Shown: one piece after another, positions 41,701 to 47,950 of the stretch
Layout: each line of letters begins with the position of its first letter
Position numbering within the stretch: position 1 is the first letter of the stretch
Source of the DNA: Cinclus cinclus
Taxonomy: Eukaryota > Chordata > Aves > Passeriformes > Cinclidae
NCBI RefSeq assembly: GCF_963662255.1
Contig: NC_085052.1
Location: forward strand, 4,880,807 to 4,944,806
Direction of reading: 5' to 3'
Length of the DNA stretch: 64,000 nucleotides
The notes under the pieces: model-generated
What the model saw: only the letters and a program-made list of their open reading frames with translations
The model's database searches: none
What the model was told of the DNA's origin: nothing
Translations under genes and position numbers: made by a program

Positions 41701-42779
41701 CAGAGCTGGCATCCACTACGAGCACAAGGGAATGGCATCCATAGGCAATCAAACCCTGCCAGCCCCTGGAAGAGCACAGAGCATCATCAACAAGTAAAAG
41801 AGAACAAAAGCTCTTCACATCAGGAATGAGGGTTTTTTTGGTAAACTGAATCTACGTTACTAGACACTGTATTTGATGCTTATCAGATGGGAAATACTAT
41901 TTAGTAACATAAAAGCATTGTGAAATAATATTGCACTGCCTGCTGGAACCCTAAGCTACCACAAAGCATCTCTTTGCGTCCATCTCAGAATCCTCTTCTG
42001 TAAGTTTAAAACCCCACACAGGAATTCATGAAGAGCATTCCCAAGTTTCAGATGTAAGAACACAGGTAAGAAATATATTTGCAAAGATATTATTAATTGT
42101 GTCTTTTTTATTAGTTTACTTATTTATAGGCAAAAAAGGAGCATGTAAACAATTGTTACAGTAACAGTGAAAAGTCTGCTGAGGCCTGTCTGACTTCAGA
42201 AGTTAACCACAGAATCACAGAATGGTTTGGGTTGGAAGGGAGCTTAAATCGCATCCAGTGCCACCCCTGCCATAGGCAGGGACACCTTCACTGTCCCAGG
42301 CTGCTCCAACCTGGCCTTGGCCACTGCCAGGGACCCAGGGGCAGCCACAGCTTCTCTAGGCACCCCGTGCCAGGGCCTGCCCACCCTCACAGGGAACAAC
42401 TTCTACCCGATACCTAACCTCAACCTGCTTCAATGGGCACCCGTGCGCCACTGCCGGGAGGGGCTGGGCCACGCTGGTCCCCGGGCACGGCTCCGTCCCT
42501 GCCCCGGACAGCAGCAGCTGCCGGGCTCCCGCCTGGGCTCCAGGGGCCGGATCCAGCGCTGTCCCAGCCCCGATTCCCGGCGCTGCTCGGGGGCTCTGCG
42601 GACGGCGGAGGCAGCGGCGGGGAAGAGCCGAGCCCGACCCGCGGGACCCGGGATCCCCCGCCCGCCCGCGGCCCTGCCCTGCCCTGCCCTCACCAATCCG
42701 CCGCGCCCCGGTTGTGCGCGCTCAGGGCGCCCGTCAGGGTCCGAGCCGGCAGCTTGATGTTGACGGTGAAGCGCTGCAT
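10334..42779 (-). CDS. WDR11: WDR11, WD repeat-containing protein 11, 29 coding exons, complete
   Basis: Complete minus-strand coding sequence of 1,220 codons plus TGA; I recall human WDR11 as about 1,224 residues. The 29 exons sum to 3,663 nt with all phases consistent and no internal stop. WD-type strand ends are visible at IIVWD (about residue 95-99), YIVLWN, RVMIWE, LEIWDV, LNFWDL and IRVLDL; a helical region follows from about residue 838. In other vertebrates WDR11 pairs with FAM91A1 to tether endosome-derived vesicles at the trans-Golgi, supports Hedgehog signalling and cilia, and is mutated in hypogonadotropic hypogonadism. The ATG at 42777-42779 has G at -3 and is the only ATG in its frame across the upstream open stretch. 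Introns are 211-4,695 nt; 27 are GT-AG and the last is AT-AC. Introns not listed separately hold nothing I recognise beyond low-complexity AT-rich sequence. Identification is by residue-level similarity recalled from human WDR11. Confidence 0.98.
10492..11025 (-). other. WDR11: WDR11 intron 28, U12-type AT-AC intron
   Basis: Starts ATATCCTTT and ends TTCCTTAATGCTTCATTTAC on the minus strand. These match the consensus for minor-spliceosome AT-AC introns: donor ATATCCTTT, branch TTCCTTAAY, terminal AC. The branch adenosine would lie about 12 nt before the splice site, in the usual 10-15 nt range. No GT-AG pair preserves the conserved AFEV...TxKLI junction. Confidence 0.92.
11026..11105 (-). CDS. 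WDR11: WDR11 exon 28 (residues 1142-1169)
   Basis: 80 nt encoding MRYFDRAALFVEACLKYG and AFEVNDDT. Acceptor TAACAG. There is no GT at the 3' end; the exon ends ACAA followed by ATATCCTTT, a U12-type AT-AC donor that keeps frame with exon 29. Confidence 0.93.
11486..11631 (-). CDS. WDR11: WDR11 exon 27 (residues 1094-1142)
   Basis: Encodes VRLSSEECADVLRRWVDH, LCSPQVNQKSKALLVLL and SLGCFTKVAEMLH. It is more GC-rich than its neighbours. The acceptor CCCCCAG lies about 37 nt downstream (on the minus strand) of a (CAG)11 tract. Donor CACAG^GTACAG. Confidence 0.96.
11669..11702 (-). repeat. (CAG)11 trinucleotide tract in intron 26
   Basis: Eleven perfect CTG units on the plus strand, CAG on the sense strand of WDR11. 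They sit about 38-71 nt upstream of the exon 27 acceptor, where a branch point is expected. Next to the tract an imperfect hairpin (GCTCCT/AGGAGC and CAGGG/CCCTG arms, 11705-11734) forms. The tract is not in the coding sequence. Confidence 0.95.
12575..12672 (-). CDS. WDR11: WDR11 exon 26 (residues 1061-1093)
   Basis: Encodes EGVQLLCLIDKAADACRYL and QTYGEWNRAAWLAK, a helical repeat segment. Acceptor TTCCAG, donor AAG^GTGTGC. Confidence 0.97.
13515..13680 (-). CDS. WDR11: WDR11 exon 25 (residues 1006-1061)
   Basis: Encodes TDRAVQLLLETSSENAHYY, CDSLKACLVTTVTSSGPS and STIKLVATNMIANGKLA. Acceptor TGCCAG, donor GCAG^GTAAAA. Confidence 0.97.
14045..14140 (-). CDS. WDR11: WDR11 exon 24 (residues 974-1005)
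   Basis: 96 nt encoding KFQLERVNLQEVKRSTYD and HTRKCADQLLLLGQ. Acceptor GTCCAG, donor CAG^GTTTGT. Phase 0 at both ends, so skipping it would keep the frame. Confidence 0.95.
14352..14520 (-). CDS. WDR11: WDR11 exon 23 (residues 917-973)
   Basis: Encodes RLYGDESELHFWTIAAHY, LHSLCQEKPAKRDTIVLQE (a variable loop, shorter than human as recalled) and NPLDICYDVLCENSYFQ. Acceptor TGTCAG, donor CAG^GTATGT. Confidence 0.96.
15234..15299 (-). CDS. WDR11: WDR11 exon 22 (residues 895-917)
   Basis: 66-nt exon encoding NDIKKLLLDPDFTLLQRC then LLVAR. Acceptor TTGCAG, donor CCAG^GTAGTG. Found by homology and phase. Confidence 0.93.
15631..15673. repeat. Tandem duplication of about 20 bp, intron 21
   Basis: ATGAATTTAGGTTTTCCACA is followed 3 bp later by a copy lacking one T. 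It is a local duplication in WDR11 intron 21. Confidence 0.8.
16259..16321 (-). CDS. WDR11: WDR11 exon 21 (residues 874-895)
   Basis: 63-nt exon encoding DYPENENIKNLLQEQLNSLS. Acceptor ATCCAG, donor CCAA^GTAAGA. It is too short to stand out as an ORF and was found by homology and phase. Confidence 0.93.
17068..17176 (-). CDS. WDR11: WDR11 exon 20 (residues 838-874)
   Basis: Encodes EPVWCPYLLVPRASLALK and AFLLHQPWDEKYSLDI, the start of the helical C-terminal region. Acceptor TTTCAG, donor CAT^GTAAGA. The intron just upstream is open in this same frame through a minisatellite. Confidence 0.95.
17233..17550. repeat. 29-bp minisatellite, about 11 copies, in WDR11 intron 19
   Basis: The AGAAAATGCA motif recurs every 29 bp from about 17262 to 17523, with one more diverged copy at the low-coordinate edge. 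Central copies are nearly identical, differing mainly at CACGTAC / CATGTAC; the low-coordinate copies carry GGGACCTCC or ATGGACCTCC. The unit length is not a multiple of three and no copy creates a stop, so the array is open in all six frames. It ends about 55 bp from the exon 20 acceptor. Confidence 0.95.
18987..19158 (-). CDS. WDR11: WDR11 exon 19 (residues 781-838)
   Basis: Encodes VQMVSSLRSGRNVNFRIL, DVDWCTSDKVVLASDDG and CIRVLDLSMKPSCFRMDE, the last recognisable propeller blade. Acceptor TTGCAG, donor ATAG^GTATGC. Confidence 0.97.
20373..20487 (-). CDS. WDR11: WDR11 exon 18 (residues 742-780)
   Basis: Encodes GIPTHRSWVKKIRFAPGK and GNQKLLAMYNDGAEIWDSKE, another WD blade. Acceptor CCTTAG, donor GAG^GTAAGT. 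Confidence 0.97.
20951..21057 (-). CDS. WDR11: WDR11 exon 17 (residues 707-742)
   Basis: Encodes GSMGSISCIAWKGDILVL and GDVDGNLNFWDLKARVS, a canonical WD blade. Acceptor TTTCAG, donor CCAG^GTATGA. Confidence 0.96.
21336..21483 (-). CDS. WDR11: WDR11 exon 16 (residues 657-706)
   Basis: Encodes LLQEAESKSELSQNIS, REHFVFTGADGQVYHLTVEG and NSVKDSARIPPD. Acceptor TTAAAG, donor GAT^GTGAGT, phase 0. Confidence 0.96.
21889..22013 (-). CDS. WDR11: WDR11 exon 15 (residues 616-657)
   Basis: Encodes EWSPSHNLKSLRKKQLA, AREAMARQTVASDTEV and SSVESSVI: a Lys/Arg-rich helix-like insert and then an acidic/Ser segment. Acceptor GCACAG, donor TCAG^GTATCC. Confidence 0.96.
22271..22379 (-). CDS. WDR11: WDR11 exon 14 (residues 579-615)
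   Basis: Encodes QYLAVVFKDKPLEIWDV, a WD blade end, followed by RTCTLLREMSKNFPTATAL. Acceptor TTTCAG, donor TTG^GTAAGG, ends in phase 0. Confidence 0.95.
23807..23882 (-). CDS. WDR11: WDR11 exon 13 (residues 554-579)
   Basis: 76-nt exon encoding RSLAFRGERGNDEPAIEM and IKVSHLK. Acceptor CTCCAG, strong donor TTGAA^GTAAGT. Confidence 0.94.
23883..25983 (-). other. WDR11: WDR11 intron 12 (2.1 kb) with a non-consensus donor
   Basis: Starts GTTGGTATTC and ends CTCCAG. No exon, RNA gene or mobile element recognised inside. The donor lacks the usual A/G at +3 and A at +4. Confidence 0.85.
25984..26090 (-). CDS. WDR11: WDR11 exon 12 (residues 518-554)
   Basis: Encodes KGIEWISLTGFISFATS and GLVRNELQLVDLPTG. 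The acceptor is ACCAG. The donor ACAG^GTTGGT departs from consensus, but phase and homology require it: G|GC AGG AGC gives the conserved TGRS. Confidence 0.94.
26091..30785 (-). other. WDR11: WDR11 intron 11 (largest intron, 4.7 kb)
   Basis: Bounded by TCAA^GTAAGA and ACCAG. AT-rich throughout. Apart from the inverted repeat at 26987-27016 and a TTTAC-rich patch near 29936-29965, I see no exon, RNA gene or mobile element in it. Confidence 0.85.
26987..27016. repeat. Perfect 12-bp inverted repeat with 6-bp loop, intron 11
   Basis: GATTACTTAATT (26987-26998) and AATTAAGTAATC (27005-27016) are exact reverse complements separated by TCCAGG. Confidence 0.9.
30786..30870 (-). CDS. WDR11: WDR11 exon 11 (residues 490-518)
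   Basis: Short 85-nt exon encoding GTSNGSVLVFHLTSG and LLHKELSIHSCEV. This opens the second set of WD blades. Acceptor TTATAG, donor TCAA^GTAAGA. Confidence 0.94.
30956..30976. repeat. (TC)n dinucleotide microsatellite
   Basis: 21 bp of uninterrupted TC on the plus strand in WDR11 intron 10, close to the 3' end of that intron's upstream boundary with exon 11. Confidence 0.95.
32196..32369 (-). CDS. WDR11: WDR11 exon 10 (residues 432-490)
   Basis: Begins GQGASAGEELRNSFLQ, a variable stretch one residue shorter than human as recalled, then conserved EVHLKFLLTGLLSGLP and MCPPLTTKNIK. Acceptor AAGCAG, donor GTTG^GTGGGT. Confidence 0.94.
32852..32955 (-). CDS. WDR11: WDR11 exon 9 (residues 397-432)
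   Basis: Encodes ASPLYSPVSFCGVPVG and LQNKLPDLSLDNMIG. The acceptor is a tandem GCAGCAG; I chose the first CAG because it gives the same length as human WDR11 as recalled. Using the second CAG would drop one Ser and start the exon at 32952. Donor TTG^GTAAGA. Confidence 0.92.
33992..34187 (-). CDS. WDR11: WDR11 exon 8 (residues 332-397)
   Basis: Encodes DPEPAQELVYDLRSQCD, IRVTKTVRPFSMVCCPV and the WD-like blade end SDGRVMIWELKSS. Acceptor TTCCAG, donor AACAG^GTAATG. Confidence 0.97.
34916..35030 (-). CDS. WDR11: WDR11 exon 7 (residues 294-332)
   Basis: Encodes VIPCFQRDGLFCLHENG and ITLRVRRS, then a variable segment (NCSITATPSEEP) that differs from human as recalled. Acceptor GCCCAG, donor CCAG^GTGAGT. 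Confidence 0.96.
35280..35445 (-). CDS. WDR11: WDR11 exon 6 (residues 238-293)
   Basis: Encodes SVTLNDCLQLSYLPSKRN, MLLLYPREILILDLEV and GVIAIERTGVPFIQ, all conserved WDR11 sequence. Acceptor TTACAG, donor CAG^GTGAGG, 166 nt, ends in phase 0. Confidence 0.95.
35921..36107 (-). CDS. WDR11: WDR11 exon 5 (residues 176-238)
   Basis: Begins with the split Leu codon and LTSEGIVFISDFSPSK, then a Ser/Lys-rich linker (KKVYISSPHSSPSHNK) and a KKALDKVKIL stretch. The linker is probably a disordered loop between blades (inference). Donor AAG^GTAGGT. Confidence 0.96.
37166..37339 (-). CDS. WDR11: WDR11 exon 4 (residues 118-176)
   Basis: Encodes MQWLWNQDASRDLLL, NYIVLWNADTG and LSFSFDPFDPS, almost identical to the WDR11 family at these positions. 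Acceptor GGACAG, donor CTT^GTAAGT. The reading frame open beyond the donor is intronic. Confidence 0.97.
38197..38350 (-). CDS. WDR11: WDR11 exon 3 (residues 67-118)
   Basis: Starts VKWAKENYHHNIGSPY and holds a clear WD blade, LRLASAD then GKIIVWD, with the Trp-Asp pair at residues 98-99. Ends in EIQEHSKPIQ. Acceptor TTTTCAG, donor AAG^GTAATG, 154 nt. Confidence 0.97.
38351..41653 (-). other. WDR11: WDR11 intron 2 (3.3 kb)
   Basis: Bounded by AAG^GTGAGA and TTTTCAG. AT-rich, with no recognised coding exon, RNA gene or repeat family. Large first introns often carry regulatory elements, but none can be named here. Confidence 0.85.
41654..41765 (-). CDS. WDR11: WDR11 exon 2 (residues 29-66)
   Basis: Completes the split Trp and continues GWQGLIAYGCH, then AQTLQVLERHKASVVK, the first strands of the N-terminal propeller. 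The acceptor is CTTCCAG and the donor AAG^GTGAGA. Length 112 nt, ends in phase 0. Confidence 0.95.
42208..42430 (-). mobile_element. CR1 LINE 3' fragment in WDR11 intron 1
   Basis: The plus strand begins ACAGAATCACAGAATGGTTTGGGTTGGAAGGG and continues to ACTTCTACCCGATACCTAACCTCAACC, the reverse complement of a CR1 3' end as recalled. It is in the same transcriptional orientation as WDR11. Its 5' boundary runs directly into the GC-rich promoter block. Confidence 0.88.
42694..42779 (-). CDS. WDR11: WDR11 exon 1 coding part (residues 1-29)
   Basis: Encodes MQRFTVNIK then ARTLTGAL and ends in the first two bases of a Trp codon, matching the conserved WDR11 N-terminus. The donor is G^GTGAGG. The 5' UTR extends upstream into the GC-rich island; its start cannot be placed from sequence. 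Confidence 0.93.
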
Positions 42780-42788
42780 GGCGAGGCC

Positions 42789-42822
42789 GGCGGGGAGCGG
42801 AGCCCGGCGGGGAGCGGAGCCC
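42789..42822 (-). repeat. Two tandem 17-bp copies in the WDR11 5' UTR
   Basis: The 17-bp unit GGCGGGGAGCGGAGCCC (plus strand) occurs twice in perfect tandem, starting 10 nt upstream of the ATG on the minus strand. A partial third copy (GGAGGGG) follows. It lies in the inferred 5' UTR. Confidence 0.85.
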
Positions 42823-43140
42823 GGAGGGGCCGCCCCAGCCCCGGCAGCCGCTGCCGAGCCCGCGGCCCTGCCGGCACCGCCCCTCAGGAAGCGCCGCCTC
42901 GGCTCCGCCGCCGCTCGCGGCTCGGCCGGGGCCCCGCGGCCTGGGAACGGCGGTTCCGGCAGGGATGTGCGGCTGTGGGGATCTCGGAGCGGTGCGGGCG
43001 GGCAGGGAGCTCCGGAGATCACCCGCGGCAGGGTCACCGGGGCAGCTGGGGCAGGAGCGCGCCCAGGTGGGTCTGGAATGTCTCCGGAGAGGGAGACTCC
43101 GCGACCTCCCTGTTCAGCTGCCCAATGCTCGGCCGCCTTC

Positions 43141-43400
43141 GATGTGATGTTTTTCCTCAGGCTGAGGTGGAACTTCTTGTGTTTTAGATTGTGGCCGTTG
43201 CTCCTTATCCTGTCGCTACCGCTGAAGAGTCTGGCACCGTCCTCTGACACCCCTCAGAGATACCTGTGTGCCTTGGTGAGATCCGCTCTCAGTCTCTCCT
43301 CATCAGAGATGCTCCAGACCCCTCCTCATCACTGTGGCCCTGTGACCATCTCGGCAGGTTCGTGGTTCGCGCTGAGGAGCCCGGGACTCGCCAGAGAAGG
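43141..43400 (-). mobile_element. CR1 LINE internal fragment upstream of WDR11
   Basis: The plus strand contains GATGTTTTTCCTCAGGCTGAGG, GTGGAACTTCTTGTGTTTTAG, CTTATCCTGTCGCT, GAAGAGTCTGGCACC, GAGATCCGCTCTCAGTCTC and GATGCTCCAGACCCCTC, matching the reverse complement of the CR1 3' ORF region as recalled. It lacks the 3' terminus. The far boundary is uncertain by about 80 bp. Confidence 0.8.
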
Positions 43401-44340
43401 GGCACAGAAGGTGCCGCCGTGGCAGGACACGGTGCTGCTGTGTTGGTTGTGCATCCCTGGCCGGGAGCGCGAAGGAGCCGTGGGATGCAGAGACTCCAGC
43501 TCCAGGGATGCTGCAGCCTGGGTCACCTCCCTGTGCCATCTCCAGGCGCTTGGATGCTGCAGGACAGCCAGAACATTCTTTTTTTTCACCGTAGTGATTT
43601 CTGCTCCGAAGTACCTCTTCAGTGACAAAACACAGTGACAGACTGTTAGAACCCGAAAGCCTAGCAGTTTTAAACTTTCTGTGCTTTTGACCCTCAAAAG
43701 AACACTGCTTTTGACTTGAAAATGCCTTCCAAAATTAAATAATAAAACTAAAATCACTAGTGTGTACTTTAAATAAAAGTATGTAATTTCACATAGTGAA
43801 GAATTTAAAATTTAAAGTTTTAAAATAGTACAAAACAAAACAAACTTTCTAAAACGTTGTCTTTTTCTTCCTCCTTGTTCCTTCTTTTTCTTAGTTTTAA
43901 GTAATGATTTTTAGCTGAATAAAAAGTACCACACTATAAGTCACGAAATATAAATAAAAATATAACTAATATACATATTATTTTTAATTAAACAGTTAAG
44001 CCTTAAAAAAACTCGCAACTAACAAAATACACCAACATTTTCTTATTTTAATTTGTTAACTAAAAATACTATAAAACTCACTGTACTATAAATAAAAGTA
44101 ATAAACAACTAAGACACAAAAATCCCATATCTCATACTTACAATGCCAATTCTAACTAAAATCAAATAAAAGAAAAATAAATTAGTCATTCTTTGGTACC
44201 CTCAATAGCAGCAGCAGCACATGTTGCACCACAGCGCACCAGCCCATCCTCCCACTGTCCCCAAGCTGTCACTCACGCCAGGCAAAGCCAGCTGGGGTCA
44301 ATGACACATCTCTGTGCAGGAGCAGTGGATGTTTGCACTG
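43401..44340. other. Upstream flank of the WDR11 promoter
   Basis: The first 200 bp remain GC-rich and may be older CR1-derived sequence. From about 43650 the base composition drops to strongly AT-rich. No gene is recognised. Confidence 0.55.
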
Positions 44341-44422
44341 GAGCACACCAGGCTGCAGAGGGTTGAGGTTGGACTCAGTAATCCCAAAGATCTTTTCCAA
44401 CCTGATTGTGTGATTCTGTGAA
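44341..44422 (+). mobile_element. CR1-like 3' terminus, sense orientation
   Basis: GGTTGAGGTTGGACTCAGTAATC, AAAGATCTTTTCCAACCTG and TGTGTGATTCTGTGA match the CR1 3' end. The upstream limit is unclear; the element may start up to about 150 bp earlier. Confidence 0.72.
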
Positions 44423-46156
44423 GCTTCTAAACCAATTTTCTGTGCCACAGCATTAATAAGATTACAAGAATTTCGTACTTACAAGTTCATTATTCACCAC
44501 GCGTGGGCTGTTGGGGTGTTTGTCTTTGAAATAATAATAGTGATTGTTATATTTTGTGGAGGAAAAGATGCCACTAGATGGCCAGAGATGGCAGGAATGT
44601 AATGCCAGCTGTGCTCTCTTACGTTGCTGCAGTGTCCCTTTGTCACAGAAGATGCAATAATCCTGATCCTCTTTTCCCCTCTTTTCATTCTAATCACAGT
44701 TTAATTTGTGCAAGTGGGAACTCAAGAAACAACCTGCAGCTGATGCCTTTTCCAGTTGTCTTCTAAAGAAATCTGCTCTTGAAGCGCTGCACATCACTCA
44801 CTGCCACTTCCAGGTCAGCGTAACATTGGAATTTATTTCTTGAAACTGTCTCATCCCAAAGATCTCTCTCTCTCTTCTTAAAACTGAAATATACCTGTTT
44901 GGAGAAGTAAAGAGCTTTTTTTGTTCCCTTTTCTATGTCATTATTTGAGGACTATGTGATCTGCACCTCTGGAAATCAATTTTGTAATCGCCTGAGCAGC
45001 TAGGTTCATTAATTTTAGTTATTTTTGAAAATGGTGTGTTTTTACTCTGTGTCCTTGGGCAACATGCTGCTGCTCATGTTTTTGGAGGAATCTGGTTATT
45101 TTGTTGCTTTGTTGGATTTGGGCTTTGCAAGAAGGGTCCTTTGGAACTTCTATTGCACAATGGAAACAGAAGCTCTTCTTGACAGTTTTCCATCCATTTT
45201 CTTGACATCAGAAAACCAAGCAAAAAATGAAATGCCTAAAGGAAATAGATACTTTAGAGGTAGCTGAAGATAAGGACAGATACCAGAAAGAAGAAAGCAA
45301 AAGAGGAAATGAGAGCTGTGCAACCAATTGGTTCAAAAAATTTTAGAAAAAAGAATCTGAGTGGTTTTCAGGGTCAGATAGGGTGAAAATCAGGGTGCAT
45401 GAGCAGGTGAATACATACTGAAGATTCATCAGAGGGATAGGGAGGAGATGAGGAAAAGGTTTTTGAACAATGATAAGGATCACTGGAAGAGCTGAAAGGA
45501 ATAGAACTGTGAGTTATCAGAGGGAAAGCAGAGTGTGCACTGGATGAACTGATTCCCCTTCTGATCCACAGATACTCACCAGCACTGAGTATTCAAGACT
45601 GATGGACAGCAAATGGATGTGAACTAAAGATGTTCAGAGATGTTAACTTCTCTTTTTGGGGTGGTTAACTGGATGTCCACTTTCACATGTTATTGTGAAT
45701 TTAAACCACTGCCAAGCAAGAATGCAAATACATCAAGGCACTTTGTTCTCTCACTCTGCTGTAAATATAATGATACACTTTGGGCTGCTATAGAAAAAGC
45801 AAATGCCAAGCTTTCAGCTGTTTAACTCTTTGATTTCCATGGCCTTACGTTAGAGCTACGGGAGCTCCTGGGATCCAGTGGTGATCTTTGGATCCACTTT
45901 GCATTCCTTTATACAAACCCCAGTTTGAGATGGGGGTGAGTAACCAACCCACACATGCTATGGGGCAGGGTCCTCTTTGCATTACAAATTCCCTTAGTGG
46001 TGTCATTTCTGCTCCCTGCATTTAAAGCTCCTTGAGTTTTCTGCTGGTTAATTGTCCCTGGTTGAAAGAGGGCTGACTAAAAACTGCTGCCACCCTCTCT
46101 TATCAGAGGTTTTGTGCAGAGCAAAAGACTTGCATGGTTGAGTCCTGCCTCAGTTT

Positions 46157-46176
46157 TTCCCTTTTTTTTTTTTTTT
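46157..46176. repeat. Poly(T) run
   Basis: Long T homopolymer in upstream intergenic DNA; a similar tract occurs at about 47331-47346. Neither adjoins a recognised element. Confidence 0.7.
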
Positions 46177-46744
46177 CTGCAAAAGGAATATATCTAAAGT
46201 CAAGATTCTTTTAATCACAGTCTAACTTCATAATCCCAGTACGGATCTTTTTATTTCATGTTGTATTTTCAGAAAAAGATTAAATAAAAAGTATCGACGA
46301 AGGAGATTCTATTTCTGGGGCTTCAGAGTTCCGCTAAATTTAACACGAAAATAAAACCAATATATGAATTTCAGACTGTGGAATATTTAGCTTCTAGAGC
46401 TCTATCAGACTGATGCAAAACCAGATGGCTTTAATCAAAGATTCAAACACTTGGCTCCATTTCCAAACTGAAAAGTTTAAAATTATCCAGAAACTTTCCT
46501 CCAAGTGAGCATGGTTTAATCCAGTTCCACTAAACCTGCTGGACATGTAAATTAAATTCTCAAAGGTTTTGGAGTGACCTATGAAGAGACTCTAATGACT
46601 ACTTGCACCCTTATTTTGTTTTGACCAAGTTTCACCAAAGGAAAAAATTCTCAAATGCTGTTGTGTGTTTTTTTCTGAAAATATTTTCCTTCCCCTTATA
46701 TATTTCTCTTTTTCTAAGGGTCCAAAATGATGATGAAGTAAAGA

Positions 46745-46784
46745 ATTATTTAATTCACGTATTAAGCTGTGTGAATTAAATAAT
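46745..46784. repeat. Perfect 14-bp inverted repeat with 12-bp loop
   Basis: ATTATTTAATTCAC (46745-46758) is the exact reverse complement of GTGAATTAAATAAT (46771-46784). It lies in AT-rich intergenic DNA 4 kb upstream of WDR11. Confidence 0.93.
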
Positions 46785-47902
46785 GATGCCAGCTTTGTGC
46801 CATTTCTTTCTAATTTCATCCTAGCCACAAGTCTGCATGCCTGCTGTAGCACAATCACTGAGGAACCATTTCTTTCTGGTCCTTTCTTTGAATATTCCTG
46901 AAGATGAGCTTTTGCCCACCTCCCTAAAATACATTAAATCAGTGAAAAATCTCTGGAGAAATAGCACAGAAAAAAAAAAAAAAAGACAGGTCTGAAAGAT
47001 GTGTGATCCCTCACGGACATCAAGAGGGAATGAGGATGCCAATCCCAGATATCAGCATCCAGGACCAAATTGATTGATTTGCACCTCAGAAATTGGGGGT
47101 TTTCCTTAGAGGAGAAATCAGAATTTCCACTAGCAAAACCCTGGGGTTTTTTAGTGCTGAGTGTTCCCGGAGTTCAGACTTTGCTTTAGGAAAGCACGGA
47201 AGGGTGCCAGGCACTGTGATCCAACAAATGGGTTAAAGGGGAGAAGCTTGAAGTATTTCAGGGCTTTGGAAATATCCTAGCAACCTGAGAGAGCATTTGT
47301 ATATTATTTTATGAGCTACCAATAAAATACCTTTTTTTTTTTTTTTGGTAGCTAAGAAGTAGTTTATCAGCATCAGTGCATTATGCTGTAAGGCATGGGA
47401 TGATAGCAACAGTGGTGTGAAGTTGGGATTTGAAATCTGTGTGAAACAATGCAGGATCCTCAACACTGATGAATCAATCAGTGCTCCTGACAACACGAGG
47501 TTCTGTGACATAAATTTTTAATGAGGACAGGCTTTCTGAAAAAAAATAATGGAAAATGAAGCAAAAACTGATTTTAAGAGCCATCAGCAACTCCATGACT
47601 ACAACTAATGAATATGTGAACACAGTCATTTCCTGAGTTTGATAAAGTGCATATTGAGAAATAGAAGTGTCCTGATATATATTGCATATTAAACAGATGG
47701 AAAAAGTTTTAATCCATGTTATTAATGTTTTGGGTTGTACAGAGTTTTAGAAACTAAATTTAAAAAAATAAATGTCCAGAAACCATGGCAACCATGTATA
47801 TCCAGTAAAGTGTTATTAATTTCTGCACGTTATATAACCTATATATCAATATTTAAGGTTGGATGCAACCCAGAAATAATTCCTATGAGAGCATAAACCT
47901 TA

Positions 47903-47950
47903 ATTATTTCATGATTATTTCATGATTCATTATTTCATAATATTTTCATT
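47903..47950. repeat. Short ATTATTTCATG-like tandem repeat
   Basis: Four imperfect copies of an approximately 11-bp ATTATTTCATG unit in intergenic sequence. Confidence 0.7.

Larger units (their letters stand above)
42430..43140 (-). promoter_or_regulatory. WDR11: WDR11 CpG-island-like promoter / first exon region
   Basis: A roughly 700-bp, very GC-rich and CpG-rich block surrounds the start codon, in sharp contrast to the AT-rich flanks. A GC box (CCGCCCC, 42877-42883) lies about 100 nt upstream of the ATG. I see no TATA box at a convincing position, as expected for a broad housekeeping promoter. The transcription start and 5' UTR length cannot be fixed. Long open frames here on both strands reflect base composition. 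Confidence 0.8.

Noticed and set aside
42433..43638. 401-codon plus-strand open frame over the WDR11 promoter
   Set aside because: It lies on the CpG-island block and CR1-derived sequence, is matched by long open frames in the other frames and on the other strand, is Pro/Ala/Gly/Arg-rich, and resembles no protein. A divergent noncoding transcript is possible but not supported by sequence.
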